Positions 1-13,800 of a stretch of DNA of 64,000 nt are shown in pieces. The notes under the pieces are model-generated. The model made no database searches and was not told where the DNA came from. It saw nothing but the letters and a program-made list of their open reading frames with translations. The stretch is taken from positions 65,656,592 to 65,720,591 of the forward strand of contig NC_048299.1 of the NCBI RefSeq assembly GCF_013100865.1. Direction: 5' to 3'. Numbering within the stretch: position 1 is the first letter of the stretch; every line of letters starts with the position of its first letter. The translations under genes and the position numbers were made by a program. This DNA comes from Trachemys scripta elegans (lineage: Eukaryota > Chordata > Testudines > Emydidae).

Positions 1-1667
1 GGGGCCAGAGGTGAGAAATGTAGACCTGGCAGTATTGATGGTTCACTTTTGTAACCATTACAATACAAATAGGATAATATAAACTACTAGAATTTAAGGA
101 TCCATTATAATTATCATGCCTTGTTTCTCTTTACTTAACATGAAGGAAAATATTTGGTCCCTTTCTCAAATGAAAGGCATTGTTTGACAGAACAATAAAT
201 AGAGAGTCAAAAAAAATCTGTTATGTAATATGTACCGCTTACAAAGACACTGATACCAGTGGTAGCAAAGAAATGCTTCAGCAACTCAGATTGCTCACAG
301 CTTGTTTTACAAGGTACTTTTACTACAGAGGAGTTCTATAATACTTCATTATTAATTGCAGATGTTTCATATTTTCTCTTGTTACTTTAAGACATGGGTG
401 AAGTTAGTACAAATCTTGTAGCAGAATATTAGATTCAGATTTGAAACTTCCGCCAATCACAGCAGGGCCAATTTTCCTTTAGTGAATATGTAGATGTGCT
501 GAGGCTCAAAAATGAAACAACTTCTTTGCTTTTTCTCCTATAGCTTTTTCCTTAACTGAGGGGGGACCCGGGAGACTGAATTGCATTCTACCCTTTTTCT
601 ACATTAGCATACACACCACAACATTGCACACATTTTTGGTTTGCATTGCCGGCTCTTCCTTCTCCTCACTCTCCTCCTGATTATGTTTTGCCAGTCTTTC
701 ATATTTGCCAAGTTTCACAGAAGATTTGGAGCTTTTACAAGGTTCTTACCCAAATTTTGTAATCTGATTGATGGGTATGTTCATTGTGAATGTTGGAACA
801 ATCAGGACTCAGGGCCTGGCAGTGACTGGATGCTCAGCAGCTAAACTTTGCTCTGGAAAGCAAACAATGCATGGAAGTCTGGTCGAGTGCAAAATAAAAG
901 TTACTGTGGGCACAACTGTAATTGGTGACAATCCTATGTCTGTAGTGTGTTAGTTCCAACTATGCAAATAAGTATGTGGGTTTTCCCAGACAGCGTTAGA
1001 AATATTTTAGTATTCAAAAACTTAACTTAACTTTTCTTTTCTTTTCTTTTCTTTTCTTTTCTTCACATTCTAAAGGATAGGTGGTTGGGAGTACTTCAGG
1101 CTTGTTTACTATGAGTAACTATGATGAGCTTTCATTACCTGTTCATTTAATTCACCATGATAAAGCTAAAAATTTAAAAACAAAATATAGCCACAATTTT
1201 AATAGGACCCACAAAAAGTATTTTTTCCAGTATTGCTAGAGTAGCAATTAACAGATACTATTTTCAGACTTCCTCAGTAGATGCCAATGTAAAAGCAAAA
1301 ATGTTTGGGCATGGTAAGGTGTTATACAAGTAGAAGTTGCTAAACAAATTGTCTGTATTAATTTCCACTCTATTCAGATATAGACACACAATTGCCAGAT
1401 TTTAGAAGCAAAATTAGAAGGAAATGAAATGTTGTTTTCAAATTCTTAAGATAGTTGTGTAATCATGGAAAGTAATAAAATCAAAACTCTGTCAGGCTTA
1501 TTGGCAGAGTTACTTTTTATTTAATACACAGAGGCAGCTCTGTTTGTAAAAGGATGAATGGGAGACTTGGAACATTTCTTGATTGTCCTGTTGATAGATG
1601 TGAAATTAAGACAATATCTCCTCAGACTCTCTCAAATGTATTTTTGTTCCCCTCTTGCACGACACAG
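1..1667. other. KAT2B intron (upstream end of window)
   Basis: No exon can be supported here. The short open frames at 641-953 show no splice-bounded similarity to KAT2B. A (TTTTC)n simple repeat lies at about 1032-1062. Confidence 0.6.
1032..1062. repeat. (TTTTC)n microsatellite
   Basis: About six pure TTTTC units lie inside a KAT2B intron. Confidence 0.9.
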
Positions 1668-1876
1668 ACTAACTTTCTGTCAGCACATTCAGCCCGGGAT
1701 GAAGCAGCAAGACTAGAAGAGCGTCGGGGAGTGATTGAATTTCACGTAGTTGGAAATTCCCTGAACCAGAAGCCAAACAAAAAGATTATGATGTGGCTAG
1801 TTGGTTTACAGAATGTATTCTCCCATCAGCTACCCAGAATGCCAAAGGAGTACATTACACGCCTGGTTTTTGATCC
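1668..1876 (+). CDS. KAT2B: KAT2B exon: start of HAT domain
   Basis: The acceptor is ...gacacag at 1661-1667 and the donor is gttagt after 1876. The exon encodes DEAARLEERRGVIEFHVVG through YITRLVFDP, the first strands and helix of the GNAT fold. It ends in phase 2, with the codon for Pro completed by the next exon. Confidence 0.93.
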
Positions 1877-4800
1877 GTTAGTATCTTCTTTCTGATGTAT
1901 GAGAGTCTGTAATGTGCGGTAGATAGACAGGAAAGGATCAATTTACAGAACAAAAAGGACAGAAAGCATGTCTGTTCTATGCTTGCTTTATTATTTCAAA
2001 CAGAGATTGAGCCTGGCAAATATATCGGGTTGCTACTTTCCAAATTTACTGAATATAGATATCATCAGAAGGTGTGAGAAATCTGGAAATAATCTTTATT
2101 TTTGCTGTTATAAAAGTTAAAGATTAATAGCACTGGTTATTGGCTAGTGAAGGGAATGGATGCAGTGCAGATTTTCCAGACCTTGAAGTTAGCAATAAAA
2201 TTCTTGAACCTGCCATAAACAGTTATGAAAGGTTTACTGATGGCAGTCTTGTCCTTTTAACTGCTAGCACATGGTGTAAGTGCTGCTGAAATGGATATTT
2301 CTTCTGGTTTTTGCATACTTTTGAGAATAGGTGCTTAGAAATACCTATAATAATTGAACAGGAGTACTTGTGGCACCTTAGAGACTAACAAATTTATTAG
2401 AGCATAAGCTTTCGGATGCATCCGAAGAAGTGGGCTGTAGTCCAGGAAAGCTTATGCTCTAATAAATTTGTTAGTCTCTAAGGTGCCACAAGTACTCCTG
2501 TTCTTTTTGCGGATACAGACTAACACGGCTGCTACTCTGAAACCTATAATAATTGACTGCCTGTTCACCTATGCTGGAAATTGATCACTTAAGTTATGTA
2601 GAATGCACACATGGAATCAGGCATCTGGTAGTAAAGGCTGAATGTCCTGAAGGTCTATTAATCTCTTATTTAGCCAGGGTAAAGTCATGATAAGAAATGC
2701 AACATAACTGTATAACTTATAGTGACAAAGGCAAGAAAACTCTTTGAGGCTTTTTACAGTAGATGCAGAACATGATGTTAGTTAAATCAGCAACTGTTCT
2801 GTAGATACAAGCAATTGGTTTAGACATTTATAATTGCTTTTGGAAAGCAAAGAATAAATTTCTGAGGGAAAGATGGCACCTGTGCTATGCCCATGAACTA
2901 AGGCTGTCATTATTTTATGCATTCAGAAAACACAAGACCCTTGCATTAATAAAAGATGGTCGTGTGATTGGTGGTATCTGTTTCCGGATGTTCCCATCTC
3001 AAGGATTTACAGAGATTGTTTTCTGTGCTGTGACTTCTAATGAACAAGTCAAGGTAAAGACAATATTAGAAGTGGATTTATTGTACAGTTGATTAAGTCT
3101 ATTTGAGTTCTGCGGGGCCAGAACTCACTAATGGATCATAGTCATAATTTTAGAATCATCTTCTCACTTCCCTTTCCTGTTCAGGAATACTTGGCGATAT
3201 ATTTAATACACAAAGCAATTCAACTGCCTAAAAATGTTATAGATCTGAGGACCACCCCCTTCAGAATAATTAAAAATATCTTCCATCAACACACTAATCT
3301 GTTGGCTCCCGTTATTGGGCTCTTTACTCTGTAGTCTTCACTGACTGGCCTTATATCAGCTTATTTTAACATTCACAGTTGAATGAAAATGGGCATTCTG
3401 CTTGTGAGGCAGTAATGCTATGGACCACAGCCTTAAATCACTTCAATTAACAATACAGTTTTTAAAAAGTGGGCACATTCTTGCATCTGGCATGCTGTAT
3501 AATTCTACCAGTGTGTACTTGAAGGGTATTTAAATGTTAGGCCATGTCTACACTATGGGCATTATAGTGGCACAGCTAGGATGCCGTAACTATGCTGCTG
3601 TGGTACCCATAGTGTAGACGCTTCCTAGAGTGACAGAAGGGGAGTTTCCATTGCCATAGACACTCCACCTCCCCAGTGACGGTAGCTAGATTGATGGAAG
3701 TATTCTTCTGTTGACCTAGCTATGTCTGTACCAGGGGTTAGGTCAACACAGCTATGGAGCTCAGGAGCGTGGATTTTTCGATGCCCCCGAGCGCCAAAGC
3801 TATATTGACCTAAATTGCCTGAAGAATGAACCTCTCTGCTTAAAGAATGAAGAATGTAAAAGTACAGAACCAGATTTCCTTTTAACACAGGATTTCAGGT
3901 GAATCAAAATTATGTCTGTTCGATTTCAACCTCTTGCCTTTAGATGGTGCTGTAGCTGTATATTCAGTCAACTGTGTTTATAGATGAGAATGAAACTAAT
4001 TTGGAGTTCACATCACAGAGTTGGCAGAAGTTATGTGCTACATGCAGGCTCTTGGAAACAAAGAGCCAGGGTGGAGGAATAGCAGAGTGGGAGTTGAATG
4101 CTTTTACAGCCTTAAGTATCTTCCCTCAGTCTTGGATTCACTAAACTCCAGATTTAGAGAGAGAGATTCACTCACTCTCTTAGCTGGCGGTCTGTTACAA
4201 GGGCATTCATCCAGCATTTCAGCAGATTTGAACAATAAAATATAACAGTCCAGACATGTATATTTCTAAGACTAAATAAATAGAAAAATGTGTGTTCAGT
4301 GTGTCATGGCTTTTGCTGTTTTAGTACAAAGTTGTGCTGACACACTTTGTGTAACAGTTCTGCTGGGGTAGCCTTTCAAAAACCAAACAAAAAGGCCAAC
4401 TGTGAAAAGTAGTTGCTTAAACAATACATGCATGAGCACTTTGGTGCACAATTATCAATTTTACACTCTTGGGTGCCTGTTAATATACATATATATTTGA
4501 GATAACTACATCTGAAAACTGGGCTTCCTGTGTTCCTTTCTGTGGGAGGTGGCCAGCGCCAGCAGCTCACTCAGAAAATGTTTACAAATGGATCTTAGGA
4601 AGTGTTTTTCAGCAAGAAGAGGCAATCTTTATGAACTTTCAGATAGCTGGACTAAGTAAAATGGAGGACAATTTTTTTTTTTTTAAATTTAGCTTTTGAA
4701 AGTTGAAACAGTTTAGAAGTAGCTGCATGTGACATCTATGTACAAAATGTGCATTGTAGCTTGCATGTCTTAATTTCTCTGTATGAATATTCAGCTGCAG

Positions 4801-7800
4801 AAGTTTTTGTGAGAATGAATACAATTTGAATAAATGAAGAAATAAATTTACATAAAATAAGATCGCTAAATAAAAAATCATCTCTAGGACAAAATATTCC
4901 AGGTATATGTAATTGCCACTGTCCTTATCAGAATTACTTAAAAAAAATTCCTTAAAGCCTCAGATGTGACATTGGGTTGGCTGGCAGACAAAATAATTTA
5001 GAACTCTTGCAATGGGTCACTAAACTTGTGACCAGAGAATGATGGGCACTGAAAATGTCATAGTGTATGTCTATAGTGCATTTAAAAACCCGTGGCTGGC
5101 CCATGCCAGCTGGCTTGGGCGAAGGGGCTGTTTAATTGTGGTGTAGATGTTCGGGCTCAGGCTTCAGCCTGGGCTCTAGGACCCAGCAAGGTGAGAGGGT
5201 CCCAGAGCTTGGGCTGCAGACAGAGTCTGAATGTCTACACTGTGGTTAAACAACCCCTTAGCCTGAGCCTTGCAAACCAGAGTCAGCTGGTATGGGCCAG
5301 CTGCAGGGGGCTAATTTCAGTGTAGACAGACCCATAGTCTTTAACTTACTGTTTGGATTGTTCTGCTACAGAGAAATAAGCTTGACTAGCACTTATATCT
5401 CTAGTTTTTAGGTAAAAATGATTTTTCATTACATTTTTATCAGGGTTTCTCCTATTTAAATTAAACCCTTGTGAATTTAGAATTTGAACACTGAAAATCC
5501 CTTTATGGTGAGCACATCGTAGAATTCTAAAGGACTTTTGGGACCCCTCAACAGTCCGTCAGTTGTCAAATCACGTATTTGATACCTGTCATACTCTTGG
5601 AAGGGTGAAACAAGTATCTTAGTAGCTTACTTAAATTTCAGAAATACGCAATTTAGGCCATAATCTGGGGTTGTAATTTGAAATGTGAAATCTGTAAAAG
5701 GGCCCCAAACTTTTAAAGGGTAGCCACTGAGAATAAGTTGATGCACAGGTATTATACACCAGAGTGACAGGCTTTTCAGGCATGTGCCATTATTAAGTAT
5801 TCTGTATTCAATTTCCAGTATTTATTTATTCCTGATATAATTTTGTTGCCGTTTTCCAGAGGCTATTAAAGATAATGAATGTTGTACTTTCCATTTTGTA
5901 ATTTATCTTGCGTCAAAGCATAAGAAGTCTCCCAACCCTCCAATGAAATAAGGAAACCCCAGATATGTTTCCCAGACATTTTTAAAAGACTCCAGTTTTG
6001 TATCCATTGCCTCAATAATTGCAACATAAGCAGGAATGATTAATTCAGTTACATTGTGCGCAGTTAACATAAAATACTCTGTCTCATTAGTGGGTTTAGT
6101 GTGTATCAGTTCTTTTTCATCACGAGAAAAAGAATAGGACAGTTTAGAAATGTAAATAGCGTATTTATTTTCTGTAGGATTATTCACTTTTAGCTACATT
6201 ATTGCATAATTCTATTTCTGAATGAGATTGGGAATTGTTATATTTGGAGTCAGAGGACATCTTTATTCATTGTTTATTAATTTATATTGTGGTAGTGCCT
6301 AGAGACCCCAATCAGAGATCAGGCCTCCACTGGGCTCGGTGCTTTGCACATATAATAAAAAGATGGCACCTGCCCCAAAGAGCCTACAATCTTAGCATGT
6401 GATGAAAAACAACAGGTGAGTAAAACGAACAAGCAGAAGGGTAAGAGGACAAGGTAGCAATGAAACAATCATGATTACCATAATAAACAGCATTCTTAGT
6501 ACATCAACTGCCTAGCCATTACAAAGTGTTTTGTAAGTGACATGACCAAAGTAAGTCTTAAGGAAGAATCTGTTTCTCAGATACATCATTATAGCATCCG
6601 AACACCTTTAGCTTTGTTAGTCCCCAAGGTTGTGACTCTATATGTTGTATTTAAGTTAAATATCAAGTATATATAGATGTATTCACCTTGAATTACAACT
6701 ACCTGAAAAAATTACCTCTAGATCAACAACACTCTACTCCCCAAGAGAGTTGAAGTTGTTTCTTTTAGATCAAAAGTGAATCAATAACTAGAAGCTGTGA
6801 CATTCTGTGTCCTCCATTGGGTCACAAATGTGACCTTCCATGTATTTTAAATAGTTCAGTCTTTAATCCTCTCTAAATTACGAACCTGAGGTCCTTGAGT
6901 ACAGCTCTGGAGAAATACTCCCTTCAAAGAACAGCCTTCCCTCCATAGCTTCTAATACACGTAACACCAAAAAGGTTTTCCTCATGAGATGAATTTCCTT
7001 AACTATTTCCACATAGGGTTATGGAACTCACCTAATGAATCATCTGAAAGAGTATCACATCAAACATAACATTCTCAACTTCCTCACGTATGCAGACGAA
7101 TATGCAATTGGCTACTTCAAGAAACAAGTAAGTCAGCCCAAGAAAAGTCTTCGGACAGTTTAAGACATTGAAATGTAGAAACACTACGGCCGTGTCTACA
7201 GTTACAAGCTTACAACTGCACAGCTGTTAGAGGATTTGTGTAGCTGCGTTATGCTGATGGCAGAGAGCTCTCCCATTGACATCATAAAACCAGCTCAACA
7301 AGTGGTGGTAGCTGTGTTGGCGGGAGAACTTCTCCTGCTGACATAACCCTGTGGACACGAGCACTTATGGTGGCAAAACTTGTGGCACTTGGGGGTGTTT
7401 TTTTTGCACCCCCCGAGTAACAAAAATTTTGCCAACATAATTGCTAGTATAGGTATGGCCTAAGTAAAATGTATTAGCAGCTGTGTAAAATGTGTAGTGT
7501 CTTTTTATTTTAATGTACAAAATATGTTCTGTGTTAGCCAAAGTTAAGGTACTATCTTTATAGAACAGTTTATTTTGAAGGAAAAATGTGAATATATTTG
7601 CAGATTACATAATACTCTCAATTAAGTGTTTTAAAAAGTCACAGCTGAACTTGGTTAAGATAAATTCAGACTTTCTGATTTCCTAATTGTATGTTAAAAA
7701 GCTGTTACTAGTTGCATGCTCTTAATAAATCACTATTTTTGGAAGGAGTTTGAGGTAGGACAGATGTATGTGGGAATACAGTATTCTTACCACACTGAAC

Positions 7801-10800
7801 AGAAATAGATTTAGCGCCTTATCTTGTATCTCTTTTGTGCTCACAAATCACATAATCACAGTGACTTATGCCAGCAGAAAATTTTAGTCTAGTGTATGGT
7901 GACTTTGTGTTTTAATCTTACTTTGATCCTTCTTTAAAATACATACTAAATAAGGAGTCAGTTCAGCACTGAAGCACCAGTCCTGTTTTGGGTCTGCTAC
8001 CATGGACCCATACACAGTTCTGTTAACTTCGGTGTGAATCCATGTGAGTGTGAATCCATGTTATCACAGTCCCAAATGCAGAATTGCCCCCCTATATTGG
8101 CAAATTTAAACAAAAACAAGTCAGATTCCGCTAGTCTAAGAAAATCCATAAGGAAGTGGTCAAAGGGAAGAAAAACTTCCCCCCTCATTGTTTCGTCAGA
8201 GAATTGTGGGGGTTGCCCTCCTATAGTATGTGTGGGTGTGGTGGGGTGTTCTGTCCCCAGTCCCTGCAGATTTTGAGATCTTTATGCTGTAATCTCTGGA
8301 ACTTTCTTTGGTTTTATATTTTGTTTTTTATTTTTTGCACTTGATTTTTATGGGGGGGGGAGGTTGGCTGATTTGGTTTTGTTCTTTTGGGGCACAATGC
8401 AGCAGCTTTACTTCGGGAAAACTTTCATTGACTTCAGCAGAAGCCTTGCCTGACTAGTGACTGCAGGATTGAGACCCTTTAATGTAATGTTGAAATAGAG
8501 CTGAAAGTTGCCTTCATACTCATCTATAAACATCTTACTTTGAATAAAAAACTGTCTCCCCGCCTCCCCCACAACATAACTGGTTACATTTTGGAGTTTA
8601 GTTTCTACTCCTGATATGGGCCGTGATCCTGCATGCGAGTAACTGACTACTTATGTGTAAAGCTACTTATCTTCTAACTAGGGCCGTGGTCTGTAGCTCT
8701 TTCTTTATATTTTTGGTGTTTTGACAGTGTAATGAATCTGATTGTAATTCATAATTGGTTTTTCAAGTAATGTGAATGTAAAAAGAAAATTGCATTGTAT
8801 CAATTTGTGTTTATCATTTCTTAGGGTTTCTCCAAAGATATTAAAGTACCAAAAGCAAAATATGTTGGCTATATCAAGGATTATGAAGGAGCCACTCTAA
8901 TGGGATGTGAATTAAATCCAAGGATTCCCTACACTGAATTTTCTGTCATCATTAAAAAACAAAAAGAGGTAAATAATGAAATAAGATATTGTTTAATATT
9001 AACACTGTTTTAAAAAACCTACACATTTAAAATGGCTTATATAAATATTTCTAGAACACTTTAGTCATCACTCAGACATCTATCCCCTTTAATGCCCATA
9101 TCTGGTATTCAAAATCTCACACAAGCCATTTTTAAAATTAATTAAAACCTATATTTTATTCTGGCCTTAAAATTATCATAAATTTACCATCTCTCAGGCA
9201 TAAATTCTCCTTTCCTACAGTTAACATTGAAAAAATTATTGATGTATTACTGATGTCACAAAATGAAATTACTCATTCTGGGTGAGCAGGTGTGTGAAAT
9301 GTTGTGAGGTTGCTTTAATTATTTTTCAAATGGTTTTTTTAAAGTATTTGATTTACATAATCATTATTGCAGCATTCATTAATGGTAACTTTGAGTGGAA
9401 AGTTCTTATTTATATCCTTTAACTAGTTCACATTTTTTTCACACAAAGATCCTGGTCCAGCAAAACATTTTAGCATTAAAGTGACAGTTAAGCACATGCT
9501 TAAATACTTTTCTGAAATGTGGTCCAGCTGGGTAGCCGATGAAACAGAAATGTTCACAAATATGTTTCTTTAAAAAGCACAAGGCTACTGGGTCCTTCTG
9601 TGATGGAGTCAGATCTTGTGATTTCAGTTTTATTTCGTAAAATAGCATTTGTGTCAAGCAGCCATTTCCTTTTAACAGGAGAACATCCTGACTGAACAAC
9701 AGCCTGCTCTGTTTGACAGAAGCTGTTTCCTATATTAGTCTTCCAAGTTCCAGTTGCTATTAATTGCATTACCTCAAAGGCAGAATTATTTTAAAAGATG
9801 AATGGAAAATGCAGTCTGTTCTTAGAGAACAGAGAGTCAAAACAACTGATTCTGGCCTTCATTTTTTTAAAAATCTCTCCTGATGCCTGTGTGTGTTAAA
9901 TCTCACACACATTCTGTCTCTCTTCCTTTTACTTTCTACAGTTGATGCCAAGTAAAACAACTTTTTGTAAAAAATTCAGTCTTTCTGAGCACATTAGGTT
10001 CCTGGACATCATTTAGAAACCAAAGTTGACTAAAGTTGCATGTGTACTTAATAGCTAATTTGGGGATCCTTCAAGTACTAAAGCTTGTAATATATCTGTA
10101 ATAGATCAAAATGAATGGAAATTTAATATCTAAATCATGAAAACATCGTAGTTTTTTCCTTACCATTGTTTCTTCCTTTATGTGTGTATTTAAGTATAAG
10201 GAAAGATAACGTGAATAACTATAGTCATCCCATCTGATTGTGGTAGTATATTTCGTGACATTGAACTACCTGTATCTATTTAGATTTCTCTCACGTTTTG
10301 CCCTTCTGAGCAAAAAGTTCTTCTCCGCAGTAGCTAACTTTCAGCATCTCAGGGCAGCTTGAATTTGCCACATATGCTGTGTCTTGCAAAACATATTTTT
10401 GAGCTAATCGGGCAGCCAGATGAAATTTCAGATTTCTTCTCAATGTAGGTGTATGTAGGCTATATGCTTTTTTTCTCCCTTCAGAAAATTGAGCCCAAGG
10501 ATAAAATTTTCAAAAGCTCCTAAATACCATTTTCAAAAGTGACCTGATCTGCACACAGATTTTGTACTGATTTCTGTTAGAGGTGTGATCTTTTCCCCCC
10601 CAGAGTAGTTATGCTTGAACATCTCTGGTGCGGGTGCAGTTATAATGGTATAAAGATGCCATATGCGAGAATAGCTTATTCCCCTTCCTACATGGGGATA
10701 AACTATTCCGGTATAAGCACCTTCATACCGGTATAATTGTAGCCATACAACAGGAGTTGTACTACTTTAGCTATACCAGTATTGTTAAAGTATACAACTT

Positions 10801-13800
10801 TTGTGTGTAGATAAGCCATTAATCACCCTTAAGCTTATTTTCAAAGCTGACTTAGACACTGAAGTCATTTAGGTGCTTCTGAAAATTTTACCCCAGGTCT
10901 GGTTGCTTAGTTATTTTATGTGTTTTTCACTAATCACCTTTGTTTAAAATGTTTCAAAGGAAGTTGAAGTGTCTCAGTTTGAAATAGTTTGAAATGCTCC
11001 ATATCCTGATTTTTCTAGTTCTATCAGCTTGTACAGAAATTAAACTCCCATTTAAAGAATTGGGTTGCACTCCTGTGGCTGCAAAGAAGAAGGTTCTGAA
11101 TGTGAACCAACACACTGCTGTCTGGCATAGTCTGTAAATAAAGAAAAAACAATAGTTCTGGGAGGTATGAAAAATCCCATCACCTTGATGACTTGTTGTC
11201 TTTGAAGTCTAATTAACATGCCTAAATGTCAACATTAACTATTCCACCATTCATTTCTTCTGTAACATCCAGTAATTCTGGGATTGTGGGTGGAGTGTGA
11301 GGATATCACCACTTCCTTCTAACTTGGCTTTTGAAACATGCTGGTGGATTAAGCCTCTGGTGTAGCCCGTACTGTAGTTCTTTGGCATTTTATCAGGTGT
11401 GTCAAAAATCTGAATTTTTTTGAGAGAAAAATAGTAAAGGATGAGTCTTTAGAAATCCCAGGGGGAGGGAGGGTGGTGCTGGTGGTTTTGTTTTTGAAGA
11501 AAATTCTCTTCCCCCATATTAAAGGAAAACTATTGTAATGTAAAAGATATTGTGATTTCCAACTAATTAAAAAAATAAGTAAATAACCAATATTAAGTGT
11601 CCTAAATGTATAAAAGAACAATTAAACAGGAAGCAGTCATCTTGACCATGACATGTTTGAGAGAAAAAGCATAGCTAAGCATTTTAATGTACATCAAGAG
11701 CAGAAAACCAAATTACTTTGAACTGAGGTAACCAAACGGAAAAAAATAAAATAGAATTTATCTTCCAATTGGGGCAGTTTCCTGACTTTTTATGCATTCA
11801 GATTTTGAACTGAATTTGTATCTCAATCCATATAATCAATCTGGACTTCCTGGGGGGTGGGGCGGGGGAACATGGCTAAAATGGCAGCTATCATTAACGT
11901 AGAAGCACCTTCCACAGTTTGAGATTTTGAAATGGAACAGGTTTTTCTAAAATCTGGAGTATAAACAGTATTCTCATTTAGTAAAATATTTGTTGACTGG
12001 GTCAATCCTGCGTTCTTTATGCATCCAAAGTGCTCACTGATTTTAATGGGACTCTGTGAGATCAGGGTCCTGTTATGTTTCTCACTGCCACAGTTTTCTT
12101 TAATGTCCTACCACTTTGCCTTTGAGCCAGTCAACTACTTTCCTTCACTTTCAAAACTAAAACGGTCTCCCCCGCCTTCTCCTCAATATTATTACAGATC
12201 ATTAAAAAGCTGATCGAAAGGAAACAAGCGCAGATTCGAAAAGTCTATCCTGGCCTTTCCTGCTTCAAAGATGGAGTACGACAGATTCCTATAGAAAGCA
12301 TTCCTGGAATTAGTATGTACCAACCTCCCTTTATAAATGCGGAGCTACATCAAAACAGCCAAGGCCCAAGATTAGAGAAATTTGAATTTGCCAAGTTTTG
12401 TCTTTTTAATAGGATTCAATTATCTAGGTTTGTTAATCTGATATAAGACAGGCTGGATCTGTTTCTAGTACCATTATTCACTTCTGGTTTAGAGACTTCC
12501 CTAAGGTATTCTGGTGTAGTGCTTCTCTACATACATTTATTTAATTCTGCCCCCTTTGTTTTGCTTCACAGTGCAATCGGCATTTTCCCTCTGAGTTCAT
12601 CTTACGTTTACAATCCTAGACCGCAATACAGTTCTGTATTAAATAGATACTTATTTGAATCAGGGCACAACAATGCTACAACCAATTATTTTTTCAGTTG
12701 TCTGTGTAATATATTTTATGTCCATAGGAAATAATTGTGTTGAATCATTTTTACATCTATTTTCTTTACATAGAAGAGGCTGGATGTAATGATAAAAGAT
12801 GGTAAAGAATTTTTAAAAAACAGTGCATTCCTTGTAGAGCATGTTACAGCATACTTGAGTGTGGTATGTAGGAAATTAGATTGGGTGGGAGCTAGAGTGC
12901 TGTAGTTTTATTAGGATTAGTCTTTAGAAAGCTTTTTATTGAGGGAGTACTGTAATTTTATTAACATTTTAGATTCATATTAATTTCAACCTGAAGTAGT
13001 TCTCATGTAATGTTTAATTTTGTTGGTGTGCAGGAGAGACTGGCTGGAAACCAAGTGGAAAAGAGAGAGGGTAAGTACTGCTTGGACAAAGGATGATGAT
13101 GCAGCAGTTTGGGAATCCTTTGAGAACAAACGTCTCTAAACTGAGTAGCTTTGAAATATTTCTTTCCATCTATCACAAAACGGAGATAAGGAATCTGCTG
13201 TAGAATAGCTCTTGGGTCTTATTTTTCCATTAATGATAAAATGTTTTAAATTTGTGAGTTGCTCTTATGTAAGATGTAGCATTGTAGAAAATGAACATAA
13301 GAGATAAAGCTTATCTTCTTTGTTAATATTTTCTTTCAAGTAAAGAACCCAAAGATCCAGATCAGCTTTACAGCACATTAAAAACCATCCTGCAGCAGGT
13401 GAAGGTGGGTATTAGTTTTAGTTTACCTACTTCAAAGATTTTGAAATGATTTCCAATATGGAGTTTCCATATTAGATACCTTACTTTTTTCTTTACCAAA
13501 GAGCCATCAAAGCGCTTGGCCCTTCATGGAACCTGTGAAGAGAACAGAAGCTCCTGGATATTATGAAGTTATAAGGTTTCCCATGGGTAATGCCATTAAC
13601 ATTTTTAAAGTATAAACTTAAAGATCTCTCTAGCTGGAGACATGTGAGACAAGTATAATCATCAAGATTTATTGTTACAAACATTTTCTAATGTATTGCT
13701 TGCAGTGCGATAGTTTGCAATTCAGCAGTGGCAAAAATATATTGCTATCAGTTGAAATGTATGAATAGCTTGTAACCTCAGTGAAGCATCTATATTATGT

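Larger units (their letters stand above)
3054..7016. other. KAT2B intron with several repeats
   Basis: The intron holds the MITEs at 3537-3830 and 5063-5334, a possible LINE relic at 5900-6190 and an old MIR-like tail at 6270-6400. No other coding signal was found. Confidence 0.6.

Noticed and set aside
641..953. Two overlapping short + strand frames considered as an extra KAT2B exon
   Set aside because: No similarity to the KAT2B segment before NFLS and no convincing acceptor/donor pair.
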